Source: Salinibacterium sp. UTAS2018
Lineage (GTDB): Bacteria; Actinomycetota; Actinomycetes; Actinomycetales; Microbacteriaceae
Direction of reading: 5' to 3'
Length of the DNA stretch: 64,000 nt
Assembly: GCF_004118935.1 (NCBI RefSeq)
Contig: NZ_CP035375.1
Location: 372,001 to 436,000 of the forward strand
A program made the translations under genes and the position numbers. The notes below the pieces were generated by a model. The model searched no databases. It was given only the letters and a program-made list of their open reading frames with translations, and was not told where the DNA came from. Position 1 is the stretch's first letter; each line of letters begins with the position of its first letter. Positions 24,259-32,099 of this stretch are shown one piece after another.

Positions 24259-25044
24259 GTGACCTCAACCGCTCCGTCGTACTACCTCCGCCATAGCGAT
24301 ACCCGTTTCGAATCGACGCTTCACGCGCAGGGCGCGTGGAATCCCCACGAACAACACATGGCTCCCGTCGCCGGAATCTTGGCGCATGCTCTGGAAGGCT
24401 TCGAGGCGCGCCCAGGGCTGCGCATCGCGCGCATCAGTTACGAAATTTTGGGACTGATCCCTGATGGGGAGTTCGACATCAACGTGTCGATGCTCAGGCC
24501 GGGGCGCACCATCGAACTTGTGCAGGCAGCGTTAAGCGCCGGCGGCCGTGTTGCCGTGCGCGCTACGGCCTGGCGATTGCACACGTCAGATACTGCCGAA
24601 GTCGCGGCAATTGTTGATGATCGGATGCGCGGCCCCGAGCAGGCGAGCGCTCCTGTCGATTTGGCACAGTGGCCCGGGGGCTACATCCGCTCGATTGAGG
24701 CCCGGGCGCTTCCCGAGCATGAGGCCGGTCGCGGAAGGGTCTGGCTGCGCACTCCGCTTCCGCTGCTCGCTTCTGAACCCGTCTCAGACTTCGTGAGGCT
24801 CATGGGGCTCGTGGATACAAGCAATGGAATCGCCACGCGGGTCAAGCCGGGGGAGGGTGGTTATGCCTTTCCCAATGTCGACCTGCAGATCCACTTGTAC
24901 CGTCTTCCCGCCGGCGAGTGGCTCGGCCTCGAGAATGCGGTGAGTTTCGGCACCGATGGCGTCGGCCTGACGTCGACCGTGCTCCACGATATTCAGGGGC
25001 CATTCGGGCGAGCGGAACAGATCCTCACGCTGCGCAAGCTGTAG
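24259..25044 (+). CDS. Thioesterase-family (TesB/4HBT-like) protein
   Basis: The 261-residue protein has two hot-dog-like halves as in actinobacterial TesB-type acyl-CoA thioesterases. The first contains HMAPVAGILAHALEGF and RISYEILGLIPDGEFDI, and the second GLENAVSFGTDGVGLTSTVLHD with a late Asp and Thr. Such proteins hydrolyse acyl-CoA or bind acyl groups. The start is GTG at 24259. The chain-length preference is not visible, and no fatty-acid genes are adjacent. Confidence 0.82.
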   Translation: MTSTAPSYYLRHSDTRFESTLHAQGAWNPHEQHMAPVAGILAHALEGFEARPGLRIARISYEILGLIPDGEFDINVSMLRPGRTIELVQAALSAGGRVAVRATAWRLHTSDTAEVAAIVDDRMRGPEQASAPVDLAQWPGGYIRSIEARALPEHEAGRGRVWLRTPLPLLASEPVSDFVRLMGLVDTSNGIATRVKPGEGGYAFPNVDLQIHLYRLPAGEWLGLENAVSFGTDGVGLTSTVLHDIQGPFGRAEQILTLRKL

Positions 25045-25051
25045 GCGCCAC

Positions 25052-25183
25052 AACGCCGGTCGCGATTGGCTCGTGCGCGGAAATCTCCCCACCATTCAGC
25101 GCGCGCAAGAGTTGCTCGCTCGTTTAGAGAACGTCTGGACGCAGCGAGTGCTGCGAATGAAAGCCCTGCTCGACGAGGAGTAG
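25052..25183 (+). pseudogene. Probable C-terminal remnant of an ArsR-family regulator
   Basis: This frame, ending in TAG at 25181, reads WLVRGNLPTIQRAQELLARL and then an ENVWTQRVLRMKALLDEE-like helix. That pattern resembles the C-terminal helix of ArsR regulators (WLxxxxxxWxxRLxxLKxxL) that normally precede SRPBCC genes. The helix-turn-helix half is absent; the thioesterase gene ends just upstream. I read it as a decayed arsR whose partner SRPBCC gene survives. A short functional protein cannot be ruled out. Confidence 0.38.
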
Positions 25184-25214
25184 CGGCCACGACCCACCGC
25201 GATAGGAGACCCCA

Positions 25215-25721
25215 ATGAACATATCGACCCACACCGACTCAGTTGCGCTCTCGATGACCACGACGGCGGAGTTCACCGCGTCAGCCGAACGTGCGTGGCA
25301 ACTGGTGAGCGACCCGCGTCAGCTGGAGCGCTGGTGGGGGCCGCCCGAGTGGCCCGCTACCTTTGTACGCTTTGACTTCGAACCAGACGGCCGGGCTCAC
25401 TATTACATGCAGGGTCCGGATGGTGAGCGCCTTCACGGCTGGTGGAAGTTCATTTCCATCGCGGCTCCGACGCAAGTCCTTATTGAAGATGGCTTCGCGG
25501 ATGACCAGGGCGAGCCCTCGGGAGACCTCGGCGTCACGACGGCGCGGCTGACTTTCGAGCCGACCGACTCCGGCACCCGACTCACGATCTTTTCGCAATT
25601 CCAGTCACTTGAGCAATTGGAGGAAATGATCGAGATGGGCATGGAAGAGGGAATGCGCCTCGCTGTGGGCCAGATCGAGGGCATTCTGAGCACCACAACC
25701 AGCGAGAGCAAAGAGAACTGA
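25215..25721 (+). CDS. SRPBCC/AHSA1-family protein
   Basis: The 168-residue protein has the SRPBCC (START-like, AHSA1) pattern: EFTASAERAWQLVSDPRQLERWW near the N-terminus, GRAHYYMQGPDG, and the C-terminal helix EGMRLAVGQIEGIL. These proteins bind hydrophobic ligands. An AGGAG site precedes the ATG. ArsR-SRPBCC pairs are common, and an ArsR-like stub lies 31 bp upstream, so this gene may have lost its regulator. The ligand is unknown. Confidence 0.86.
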   Translation: MNISTHTDSVALSMTTTAEFTASAERAWQLVSDPRQLERWWGPPEWPATFVRFDFEPDGRAHYYMQGPDGERLHGWWKFISIAAPTQVLIEDGFADDQGEPSGDLGVTTARLTFEPTDSGTRLTIFSQFQSLEQLEEMIEMGMEEGMRLAVGQIEGILSTTTSESKEN

Positions 25722-25879
25722 CGGGCGCCGCGTCGAAGCCTCAATGAGCAGCCGTTCGCGTGCGGTGACTGGGGTTCGAAAGGGCGAGCGGTAGTGATCC
25801 ATCCGAATAGGTAGGGTGGATGGTGACTCTCGTGGAGTCGCGAATGTGGGCAGTTGAGTGTCCCAAGGAGATCGTCAGC

Positions 25880-26641
25880 ATGAACACACCTCGCCCGTCG
25901 TCATCGAAGCGCCCGCCGCAAGGCCGTAAAGCTAAGCCGCGTCGCCAGCTTCCTTTGCTTCTGGGTGGAATCGTGGTGCTCGGGCTGCTCGCGGTTGCCT
26001 TCGTCGCTGGCGCGCAAACGAACTCCGACTCGTCATCGCCTCAGGCTCTTCCATCTGTCTCGAATGGCGATGATGCGCAGCCTGCTCTCGAGCTCGCGCG
26101 ACGGGTTGCCGATGATCCCACAGCGCTCGGAGCGACCGATGCTCCCGTCGTTCTCATTGAATATGCGGACTATCGCTGCCCGTTCTGTGGTGTTCTGTCT
26201 CGAGAAACCCTCCCTGAACTGGTCGCTGAATACGTCGAGTCCGGGCAACTTCGCATTGAATGGCGCGATAATCCGATTTTCGGCGAGACCTCGGTGATGG
26301 CGGCAGTTGCTGCCCACGCGGCAGGGGAGCAGGGATTCTTTTGGGAATATAACGAGGCGGTGTACGCCTCGGCGCCAGAGACCGGGCACCTCGAGATCGA
26401 TAGCGACAAGATTCTCGACTACGCCCGCGAGATCGGAGTGCCTGATATGGCAAAGTTCGAAGCTGATCTGGTGAGCCCTGAGCTCTATGAACGTGTGCAG
26501 CTCAATGCGCAAGAGGCTCAACAGATCGGTGTGACGAGCGTGCCGTCCATTGTGATCAATGATGTTGCCATCGCGGGCGCGCAGCCGCTGCAGGTGTTCC
26601 GGGATGTCATCGACGAGCAGCTAAGACTGGCAGACCAGTAA
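25880..26641 (+). CDS. DsbA-like membrane-anchored thiol oxidoreductase
   Basis: The 253-residue protein has a basic N-terminus, one membrane helix (about 25-45) and an extracytoplasmic thioredoxin-like DsbA domain. The active site CPFC is at Cys100-Cys103 in YADYRCPFCG, and the cis-Pro loop is VTSVPSIVIN. An AAGGAG site supports the start at 25880; a longer reading from 25820 lacks one. It ends 2 bp before a CcdA-like gene, so the two form an operon for extracytoplasmic disulfide traffic. Confidence 0.88.
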   Translation: MNTPRPSSSKRPPQGRKAKPRRQLPLLLGGIVVLGLLAVAFVAGAQTNSDSSSPQALPSVSNGDDAQPALELARRVADDPTALGATDAPVVLIEYADYRCPFCGVLSRETLPELVAEYVESGQLRIEWRDNPIFGETSVMAAVAAHAAGEQGFFWEYNEAVYASAPETGHLEIDSDKILDYAREIGVPDMAKFEADLVSPELYERVQLNAQEAQQIGVTSVPSIVINDVAIAGAQPLQVFRDVIDEQLRLADQ

Positions 26642-26643
26642 CA

Positions 26644-27525
26644 GTGGATATCGGATACGCCGGGGCGTTTATTGGTGGCCTTTTCGCTCTACTGAGCCCG
26701 TGTTCCGTGATGCTCTTGCCGGCGTTCTTCGCGTACGCCTTCGGCTCCGCTTCGGCATTGTTCGCTCGCACGGCGCTCTTCTTTGCCGGGCTCGTGACGA
26801 CGCTCATTCCGCTCGGAGTCTTTTCGGCAACGCTGGGTTCGCTCGTGAACGAGAACCGCGGCGCGCTGATTGTGGGCGCCGCTGTAATCGTCATCGCTGC
26901 AGGCGCGGTGCAACTCTTTGCTATTCCAGTTCCCGGTCTGACCCGAACCGAGAGAGCGGATGCTGCAACTGACCGCACCTCTGCCGTTTCCGTCTTCGCG
27001 CTCGGCATGGTCTACGCCGTCGCTGGCGTCTGTGCGGGGCCGATCCTCGGGTCTGTACTCGCGGTCGCGGCCCTCAGCGGAAACGCGGTCTACGGCGCCA
27101 TCATGCTCACCCTCTATGCTCTCGGGCTGACGGTTCCGCTGCTCGTTCTTGCGGCTGTCTGGAAGCGGCTCGGCGTGCGAGGGCGTCGCTGGCTACGACC
27201 TCGAACGCTCACGATCCGTGGATGGTCGAACTCGTGGACGATGATCGTGTCCGGCGCGCTGACCATTGCAATTGGCATCCTTCTGCTCGTGAGCGATGGC
27301 ACTGCCTCGCTCGGCGGGGTAATCCCAATCACCTTCCAGTACCGCGCAGAGTCGTGGGCGGCAACGACCGGATCGAGCATCAATAACGCGCTCTTTCTGG
27401 GCGTGGCGGTCGCAGTCGCCGCCGCTGCTGCCGCAGCGGTCTGGCTCGTCTCCCGGCGCGCGGCTCTGCACGCGCAGGCGCTCGACGAAGAAGTTCACGT
27501 CGAATCAGGCCCGCTCGGCGAATGA
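26644..27525 (+). CDS. CcdA/DsbD-like membrane thiol-electron transporter
   Basis: The 293-residue membrane protein has six or seven helices and the two conserved Cys of the CcdA family: Cys20 in LLSPCSVMLLP and Cys130 in VAGVCAGPILGS. Such proteins carry electrons from cytoplasmic thioredoxin to thiol proteins outside the membrane. It starts at GTG two bases after the DsbA-like gene, which is its probable partner. The alanine-rich last helix and acidic tail are unremarkable. No cytochrome c biogenesis genes are adjacent, so a general redox role is more likely. Confidence 0.86.
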   Translation: MDIGYAGAFIGGLFALLSPCSVMLLPAFFAYAFGSASALFARTALFFAGLVTTLIPLGVFSATLGSLVNENRGALIVGAAVIVIAAGAVQLFAIPVPGLTRTERADAATDRTSAVSVFALGMVYAVAGVCAGPILGSVLAVAALSGNAVYGAIMLTLYALGLTVPLLVLAAVWKRLGVRGRRWLRPRTLTIRGWSNSWTMIVSGALTIAIGILLLVSDGTASLGGVIPITFQYRAESWAATTGSSINNALFLGVAVAVAAAAAAAVWLVSRRAALHAQALDEEVHVESGPLGE

Positions 27526-27542
27526 CGCGAGCCCGAGCGTAA

Positions 27543-27941
27543 CTAGAGCTCGGGCATCCATTCGTCGGCGCCGTCTCTGCCGCGCAGCTTGTCGATTTCG
27601 CGACGCTCTCGCTTAGTCGGCCGCCCGGCGCCGCGATCGCGGAGTGGAGCGAAGGCGCGCTCTTCGCGAGAGGGCGGCGGGGGAGTCTCGTCGATGTAGC
27701 TTTCGGCAGCGGTGACGGCCGAGACGCGCTTAACGATCGTCTGCTTGACGACAAGCATGCGGTCGAAGCCGGCTATGCGAACGCGCACCTGATCTCCGAT
27801 GCGCACGGGCTGAGCAGCTTTAACACTCGAACCGCCGATTTTCACGTGACCAGCCCGACAAGCAGCGGTCGCTTGCGAGCGAGTTTTGTAGACGCGCACC
27901 GCCCACAGCCAGCTGTCGACGCGAACGGTACCCGCAGCCAT
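27543..27941 (-). CDS. S4-domain RNA-binding protein (Hsp15/HslR-like)
   Basis: The 132-residue protein has an N-terminal S4 domain (VRVDSWLWAVRVYKTRSQATAACRAGHV split over residues 6-33, then VKIGGSSVKAAQPVRIGDQVRV). A basic tail GRPTKRERREIDKLRG follows. This is the Hsp15 layout; Hsp15 rescues stalled 50S subunits carrying peptidyl-tRNA. Its start overlaps the stop of the upstream HEAT-like gene (TAATG), so the two are translationally coupled. The overlap suggests a shared role, but none is known. Confidence 0.88.
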   Translation of the reverse strand: MAAGTVRVDSWLWAVRVYKTRSQATAACRAGHVKIGGSSVKAAQPVRIGDQVRVRIAGFDRMLVVKQTIVKRVSAVTAAESYIDETPPPPSREERAFAPLRDRGAGRPTKRERREIDKLRGRDGADEWMPEL

Positions 27942-28384
27942 TAGACCGTCGCGAGTTCAGTTTTCCACTGAACGAGGCGCTGCACGGTGGCGTTAGTGTC
28001 CGCCGCGAGAGTATTCATTGCATCGTCGGGCACGAAAAAGTTGATCGCGAGAAAGCCGCGCACAACCTCGGAAGGGTCATCGACGAGCATCCGAAGCACA
28101 TCGCACGGGGCGTGTTCGTTGCGGGCAACGCACGCTCGCACTCCGGCGTCGCTGTCGCGGGCGAGCTTCTCGAACACGTCAACGGGGGTGTGGTGGCTGC
28201 TCGCGGCGCTTTCGCGAATCTTGGGGTTGGGGTCAGCGGCGAGTAGCCGCAGGCGTGCAATTTTACTGTCGGTGACCTCAGGCGCGGGGTGGAGCACAGC
28301 AGCCTCTTCGGCGCTGAGCATCGAAGGCGCCATCGCTCGCATCTGTGCCCGTTGGGCGGGAGTATTGAACCGGATGCATGACAT
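27941..28384 (-). CDS. HEAT-like / variant leucine-rich repeat protein
   Basis: From the ATG at 28384 the protein has 147 residues. It carries repeated helical units with the pattern LAxDxxxxVRxxVAxNxxxPxDVLxxL (for example ACVARNEHAPCDVLRMLVDD and the adjacent repeats), typical of variant leucine-rich or HEAT-like repeats that form protein-binding solenoids. It begins MSCIRFNTPAQRAQM. The frame is open upstream to 28486 but would overlap the divergent phosphatidyltransferase gene. The partner is unknown; the coupled gene downstream encodes an Hsp15-like protein. Confidence 0.78.
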   Translation of the reverse strand: MSCIRFNTPAQRAQMRAMAPSMLSAEEAAVLHPAPEVTDSKIARLRLLAADPNPKIRESAASSHHTPVDVFEKLARDSDAGVRACVARNEHAPCDVLRMLVDDPSEVVRGFLAINFFVPDDAMNTLAADTNATVQRLVQWKTELATV

Positions 28385-28467
28385 GGTGTCGAGGATACTC
28401 GTGCGCTGCTGCGAGACCACGCTGTGCTCTCGGCATTTTGGATGCGGATGCTCGCTAGACTTGACCC

Positions 28468-29052
28468 GTGGCCAAGAGCAGTTCACCCGAGATCAGCGAT
28501 CGTGTGTGGACTGTGCCCAATATCTTGAGCTTCATCAGGCTCGGGCTCGTTCCCGTGTTCCTCTATCTCATCATTTCTGCCCAGGACGCTTTAGCGCTGA
28601 TTGTGCTGGTTTTTTCCAGCCTCAGCGACTACCTCGATGGCTTCATCGCCCGGCGTTTTAACCAAATGACGCGATTGGGGCAGCTGCTCGATCCGGCGGC
28701 GGATCGCCTCTTCATTTTTGCGGCGCTGATCGGTCTCGCCGCTCGCGAGGTGATCCCGTGGTGGTTGGTCGTCGTGATTGTGGCGCGTGACGTCATGTTG
28801 GCGATCTTGGGCATCGTTTCTGCCAACTACGGGTTTGGCCCGCTTCCGGTCCACCATTTGGGCAAAGTCGCCACTGCGGCGCTCTTCTACTCACTGCCGA
28901 TACTGATGCTCGGGCAGGCATTTCCTGCGATTGCCGGGGTCACGGAACCCCTCGGGTGGGCTTTCGCGCTCTGGGGCGCATTCTTATATTGGTGGGCAGG
29001 TTTCATTTACGTTGCACAATCGGTCCGAATTTCTCGTCTTCCGAGGGTCTGA
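28468..29052 (+). CDS. CDP-alcohol phosphatidyltransferase (PgsA-like)
   Basis: The 194-residue membrane enzyme has the complete CDP-alcohol phosphotransferase signature: Asp54-xx-Asp57-Gly58-xx-Ala61-Arg62-x8-Gly71-xxx-Asp75-xxx-Asp79. It has about six helices. Such enzymes join CDP-diacylglycerol to glycerol phosphate, inositol phosphate or another lipid. It lies upstream of the FHA/FtsR genes, as pgsA2 lies near garA in mycobacteria, so it is probably the PgsA2-like member. Its acceptor cannot be read from sequence. The start is GTG. Confidence 0.9.
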   Translation: MAKSSSPEISDRVWTVPNILSFIRLGLVPVFLYLIISAQDALALIVLVFSSLSDYLDGFIARRFNQMTRLGQLLDPAADRLFIFAALIGLAAREVIPWWLVVVIVARDVMLAILGIVSANYGFGPLPVHHLGKVATAALFYSLPILMLGQAFPAIAGVTEPLGWAFALWGAFLYWWAGFIYVAQSVRISRLPRV

Positions 29053-29096
29053 GGAGTGCTCCGATCCGATACGCTGGTTAGTCAGGGAGGTTTGCG

Positions 29097-29606
29097 ATGG
29101 TTGAGTCAATGAATAGTGGTCACGGCGCCGACGTACAGTCGGCAAACGAGACGTCCGCGCAGCCTATTGTCGAGCGCATCGACACCACAGCTACGTATAG
29201 TCACGAGTTTGCGGCGCAGGTCGCAGCGATGGCTGCTGATGTGTCGGCCGACGAGCAGTCTGCGATCGCCGCGCTGCCTTCGGGGTCAGCTTTGCTGATC
29301 GTTCGCCGCGGCCCCAATGTGGGTGCGCGTTTCCTTTTGGATGCCGACCTCACTACGGTGGGCCGTCATCCTGAGGCAGATATTTTTCTCGATGACGTCA
29401 CGGTGTCGCGTCGTCATGTCGAGTTCTTGCGTAACGGTATGTCTTTCGATGTTAAAGACTTGGGTTCGCTCAACGGCACCTACCTCGGCGGCGACCGCAT
29501 CGCGACTACCGCTGTCCTTCGCGACCGTGCTGAAGTTCAGATCGGCAAGTACAAGCTCACGTTTTACGCGTCGCGGCGCGATCTCGCGCCGGCGGCGAGT
29601 AATTAG
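29097..29606 (+). CDS. garA: FHA-domain protein (GarA/OdhI type)
   Basis: The 169-residue protein has a C-terminal FHA domain (about 62-158): LLIVRRGPNVGARFLLD, TVGRHPEADIFLDDVTVSRRH with the phosphothreonine-binding Arg and Ser, and DLGSLNGTYL. GarA/OdhI, when unphosphorylated, inhibits 2-oxoglutarate dehydrogenase and affects glutamate metabolism. The usual N-terminal ETTS phospho-motif is not exact here: nearby Thr residues are DTTATY. Its stop overlaps the GTG of the FtsR-like gene, as in other actinobacteria. Kinase control is plausible, since a PASTA kinase is encoded at 41796. Confidence 0.87.
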   Translation: MVESMNSGHGADVQSANETSAQPIVERIDTTATYSHEFAAQVAAMAADVSADEQSAIAALPSGSALLIVRRGPNVGARFLLDADLTTVGRHPEADIFLDDVTVSRRHVEFLRNGMSFDVKDLGSLNGTYLGGDRIATTAVLRDRAEVQIGKYKLTFYASRRDLAPAASN

Positions 29607-30304
29607 TGGCTAGCGTCGCACGCCAAGCGCGGTCCACTCCGGGTCCCGCTCTGCTAAGTATTGGCCAAGTTCTTGCCAAGCTCAGTCCTGAGTTTCCTGA
29701 CTTGACCCCGTCGAAGTTGCGTTTCCTCGAGGAACGAAAGCTCGTTGCTCCAGCGCGAACAGCGTCGGGCTATCGCAAGTTTTCGTCCGCAGACATGGAG
29801 CGCCTGCGCTTTGTGCTCACGATGCAGCGCGACCACTATCTTCCCCTCAAAGTCATTCGTGGCTATTTGGAAGAGATGGATGCGGGGCGCACGCCCGAGC
29901 TTCCTGGTGGCGCGGTTGCGGCGGCTTCCATGCTCTCGGCGGAGCGCAAGCTCACCCGCGACGAGTTAATTCGCGAGGCCGGCGCGAGCCCGATGCTGTT
30001 GGGGGACGCGATTTCGTCGTCGCTCATCGTGGCGTCCGATGTATTCGGTGAAGATTCTCTTGCCGTGCTCAAGTCGCTTGTAGAGCTCCAGCGCAGCGGT
30101 ATCGAGCCACGACACCTTCGCGGGTTCCGCGCAGCCGCAGAACGCGAGCTAGGCCTTATCGAGAGCGCATTGATGCCGGTCGCGCGTCGTAAAGATGCGT
30201 CAAGTCGCGCCCGTGCGGCTGAGATGGCCCGCGAAATTGCCGGGCAGCTAGAGATCGTTCGCAGCAGTCTTATTCGATCCGCCCTCAGCAGACTCGATTC
30301 GTAG
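29606..30304 (+). CDS. ftsR: FtsR-like MerR-family regulator (Rv1828 type)
   Basis: The 232-residue protein has an atypical MerR winged helix: LLSIGQVLAKLSPEFPDLTP, then SKLRFLEERKLVAPAR and GYRKFSSADMERLRFV. A long alpha-helical effector domain follows. This is the Rv1828/Cg1631 (FtsR) type, reported to activate ftsZ in Corynebacterium glutamicum. The GTG start overlaps the garA stop by one base. A candidate FtsR-type inverted repeat lies before ftsZ at 60680-60710 in this same window. The assignment to the family is firm; the target is inferred. Confidence 0.85.
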   Translation: MASVARQARSTPGPALLSIGQVLAKLSPEFPDLTPSKLRFLEERKLVAPARTASGYRKFSSADMERLRFVLTMQRDHYLPLKVIRGYLEEMDAGRTPELPGGAVAAASMLSAERKLTRDELIREAGASPMLLGDAISSSLIVASDVFGEDSLAVLKSLVELQRSGIEPRHLRGFRAAAERELGLIESALMPVARRKDASSRARAAEMAREIAGQLEIVRSSLIRSALSRLDS

Positions 30305-30310
30305 TACGGT

Positions 30311-30330
30311 CGATCTGTTGATCGTTTTTT
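30311..30330 (+). terminator. Weak terminator after ftsR-like gene
   Basis: CGATC (30311) and GATCG (30320) form a short stem with a TGTT loop, followed by six T. It lies 7 bp behind the ftsR-like stop. The stem is short, so termination may be partial. Confidence 0.4.
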
Positions 30331-30468
30331 GGCGCCAGCCAAAGACGGTTCCGTGAGGTTGGCCCAGTTTCACCCGGCTGATTCCGACACGCCGCCGAGT
30401 TTTTGCGAATGTCGTTGATCGGGGCCGCGGGCGTGACTACCGTGGGGTAACACGAAACACTAAGCGTC

Positions 30469-30486
30469 AACTTCAACATGAAGGTT
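30469..30486. promoter_or_regulatory. Candidate MerR-type operator before the second merR gene
   Basis: AACTTCAACATGAAGGTT is an imperfect inverted repeat (AACTTC/GAAGGTT) 44 bp upstream of the MerR-like gene. Its core, AACYTCAA-N3-GARG, matches the repeat before ftsZ (60687-60703). Binding by FtsR or by the MerR product itself is a guess from the arrangement. Confidence 0.35.
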
Positions 30487-30529
30487 CGTTGTTTTCGTGC
30501 TGATCAATCAGAACTAAAGGGGCCAAGCC

Positions 30530-31078
30530 ATGAGTGAAGTGAACCGTAGCGAAGAATCACGCTACGACCTTGGCCTTCTCTTCACCGACGGAATGCCCAA
30601 CCTCGACGACACGTCGGGGTACCGCGGCGCTGTAGCTGCTCGCGCTGCGGGCATTAGCTACCGTCAACTCGACTACTGGGCTCGCACCCAACTGGTAGAG
30701 CCCACGGTTCGTGGCGCTGCCGGATCAGGCTCACAGCGACTGTATGGCTTCCGCGACATCCTCGTGCTCAAGTTGGTCAAGCGACTGCTTGACACGGGTA
30801 TCTCCCTTCAGCAAATCCGCATCGCAGTCAATCAGCTCCGTGAGTCGGGCATCCATGATCTTGCTCAGACCACGCTCATGAGCGACGGAGCCGGGGTCTA
30901 CCTCTGCACGTCGAACGACGAAGTTATCGACCTCGTAAGCCGCGGCCAGGGCGTGTTTGGCATTGCTGTTGGCAAGGTTCTGCGCGAAGTGGAAACCAGC
31001 CTGATCGACCTCGATACGATCAAGGGCGAAGACCCGATGGATGAGCTGGCTAAACGTCGTTCATCCCGCGCGTCCTAA
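30530..31078 (+). CDS. MerR-family regulator (Rv1830 type)
   Basis: The 182-residue protein has a MerR helix-turn-helix: YRGAVAARAAGISYRQLDYW, then ARTQLVEPTVR and YGFRDILVLKLVKRLLDTGISLQ, with a short effector region. In mycobacteria the same place is held by Rv1830, after garA, Rv1828 and Rv1829. Here the Rv1829 (DUF151 nuclease-like) gene is missing. An AAAGG site precedes the ATG. A strong bidirectional terminator follows. The effector is unknown. Confidence 0.87.
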   Translation: MSEVNRSEESRYDLGLLFTDGMPNLDDTSGYRGAVAARAAGISYRQLDYWARTQLVEPTVRGAAGSGSQRLYGFRDILVLKLVKRLLDTGISLQQIRIAVNQLRESGIHDLAQTTLMSDGAGVYLCTSNDEVIDLVSRGQGVFGIAVGKVLREVETSLIDLDTIKGEDPMDELAKRRSSRAS

Positions 31079-31126
31079 GCGACGCTTTTCTCGCTGCGCA
31101 AATCTGCGTAGCTGTCAGGACGCAAA

Positions 31127-31156
31127 AAAAGACCAGCACCGAAGTGCTGGTCTTTT
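31127..31156. terminator. Bidirectional intrinsic terminator
   Basis: GACCAGCAC (31131-31139) and GTGCTGGTC (31144-31152) pair around a CGAA loop, flanked by an A tract on the left and a T tract on the right. It serves the converging merR and parA-like genes. Confidence 0.9.
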
Positions 31157-31171
31157 GTGCACAGAGCCGAG

Positions 31172-31978
31172 CTACTGGCCGTTGTTGTACTCGCCCATGC
31201 GCGCGGCGCGCATGACGCGGTCGAGAATCTGATCGAAGTATCGCGCCATTTCCTGAGCGCTCTCGCCCGGCCACACATGCAGGGGCTTCGCAGCGCCCTG
31301 AGCTTGCTGAAGCGACGTACGCTCCGGAAGCTGCGGGGAAAGCACGAGCGGGCCAAACATGTCGCGAAGTTCCTTGATTCGAAACTGGTGTTCGAGCGAT
31401 TGCGACCGTAAACGGTTCACGATGATCCCGAGCGGCTGCAAACGAGGGGAGAGGCCGCGGCGAATTTCTTCGATCGCGCGGAGGGCGCGGTCGGCGGCGG
31501 CCACTGAAAATAGTCCGGGTTCCGTAACGATCGAGACGCGATCGCTGGCAGCCCACGCGGTTCGCGTGAGGGCGTTGAGCGACGGCGCGCAGTCGATCAG
31601 TACAAGGTCGTAATCCGCTTCAACGTTGGCGAGGGCTTCTTCAAGCTTCCAGATGTCGCGAATGCTGGGGTGCGGCCCGTCGAAGTTGATCGCCGACGGG
31701 GAGCCGATGAGTACATCTATTTTGCCGGGGCGGCCTTTGGTCCAGCCACTGGGAGCGATCGCGGCGCGCACGATTTTCTCCTTGGGCGAGGCAAGGACGT
31801 CAGCCACATTGAGGTGACCGGTGACATCAATGTCCATACCGGTCGAGACATCGGACTGGGGGTCAAGGTCGACGACGAGAGTTCGAAGACCGCGAGCGAA
31901 GGCCGCCGAAGCGAGCCCAAGCGTAACGGTCGTCTTTCCTACGCCCCCCTTGAGGGAGCTAACGCTAAGTACGTGCAC
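31172..31978 (-). CDS. Orphan ParA-family ATPase
   Basis: From a GTG at 31978 the protein has 268 residues and opens straight into the ParA deviant Walker [12 protein letters not shown] (Lys10 and Lys15). It also has VVDLDPQSDVSTGM, VLIDCAPSLNALTRTAW and the switch-like TEPGLFSV. ParA-type ATPases position DNA or protein cargo. No parB gene or parS-like repeat lies nearby, so it is not the chromosome-partition pair. The longer open frame upstream crosses the pyc promoter and was rejected. It is divergent from pyc. Confidence 0.85.
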   Translation of the reverse strand: MHVLSVSSLKGGVGKTTVTLGLASAAFARGLRTLVVDLDPQSDVSTGMDIDVTGHLNVADVLASPKEKIVRAAIAPSGWTKGRPGKIDVLIGSPSAINFDGPHPSIRDIWKLEEALANVEADYDLVLIDCAPSLNALTRTAWAASDRVSIVTEPGLFSVAAADRALRAIEEIRRGLSPRLQPLGIIVNRLRSQSLEHQFRIKELRDMFGPLVLSPQLPERTSLQQAQGAAKPLHVWPGESAQEMARYFDQILDRVMRAARMGEYNNGQ

Positions 31979-32099
31979 GAGTAACGACGATACCTTCACT
32001 ACAGTTAAGAAACCTAAAACTCCGCCAACTTTTGCGCACCCTTGAGGAAACTGCCAGAGTTCAATCACTCTAGGCTTGGTTTTTGTCAGGAAGGACCGA

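Noticed and set aside
25795-25830. CCATCC/GGATGG inverted repeat before the DsbA-like gene
   Set aside because: Arms are short and interrupted, and no regulator is adjacent; it is too weak to call an operator.
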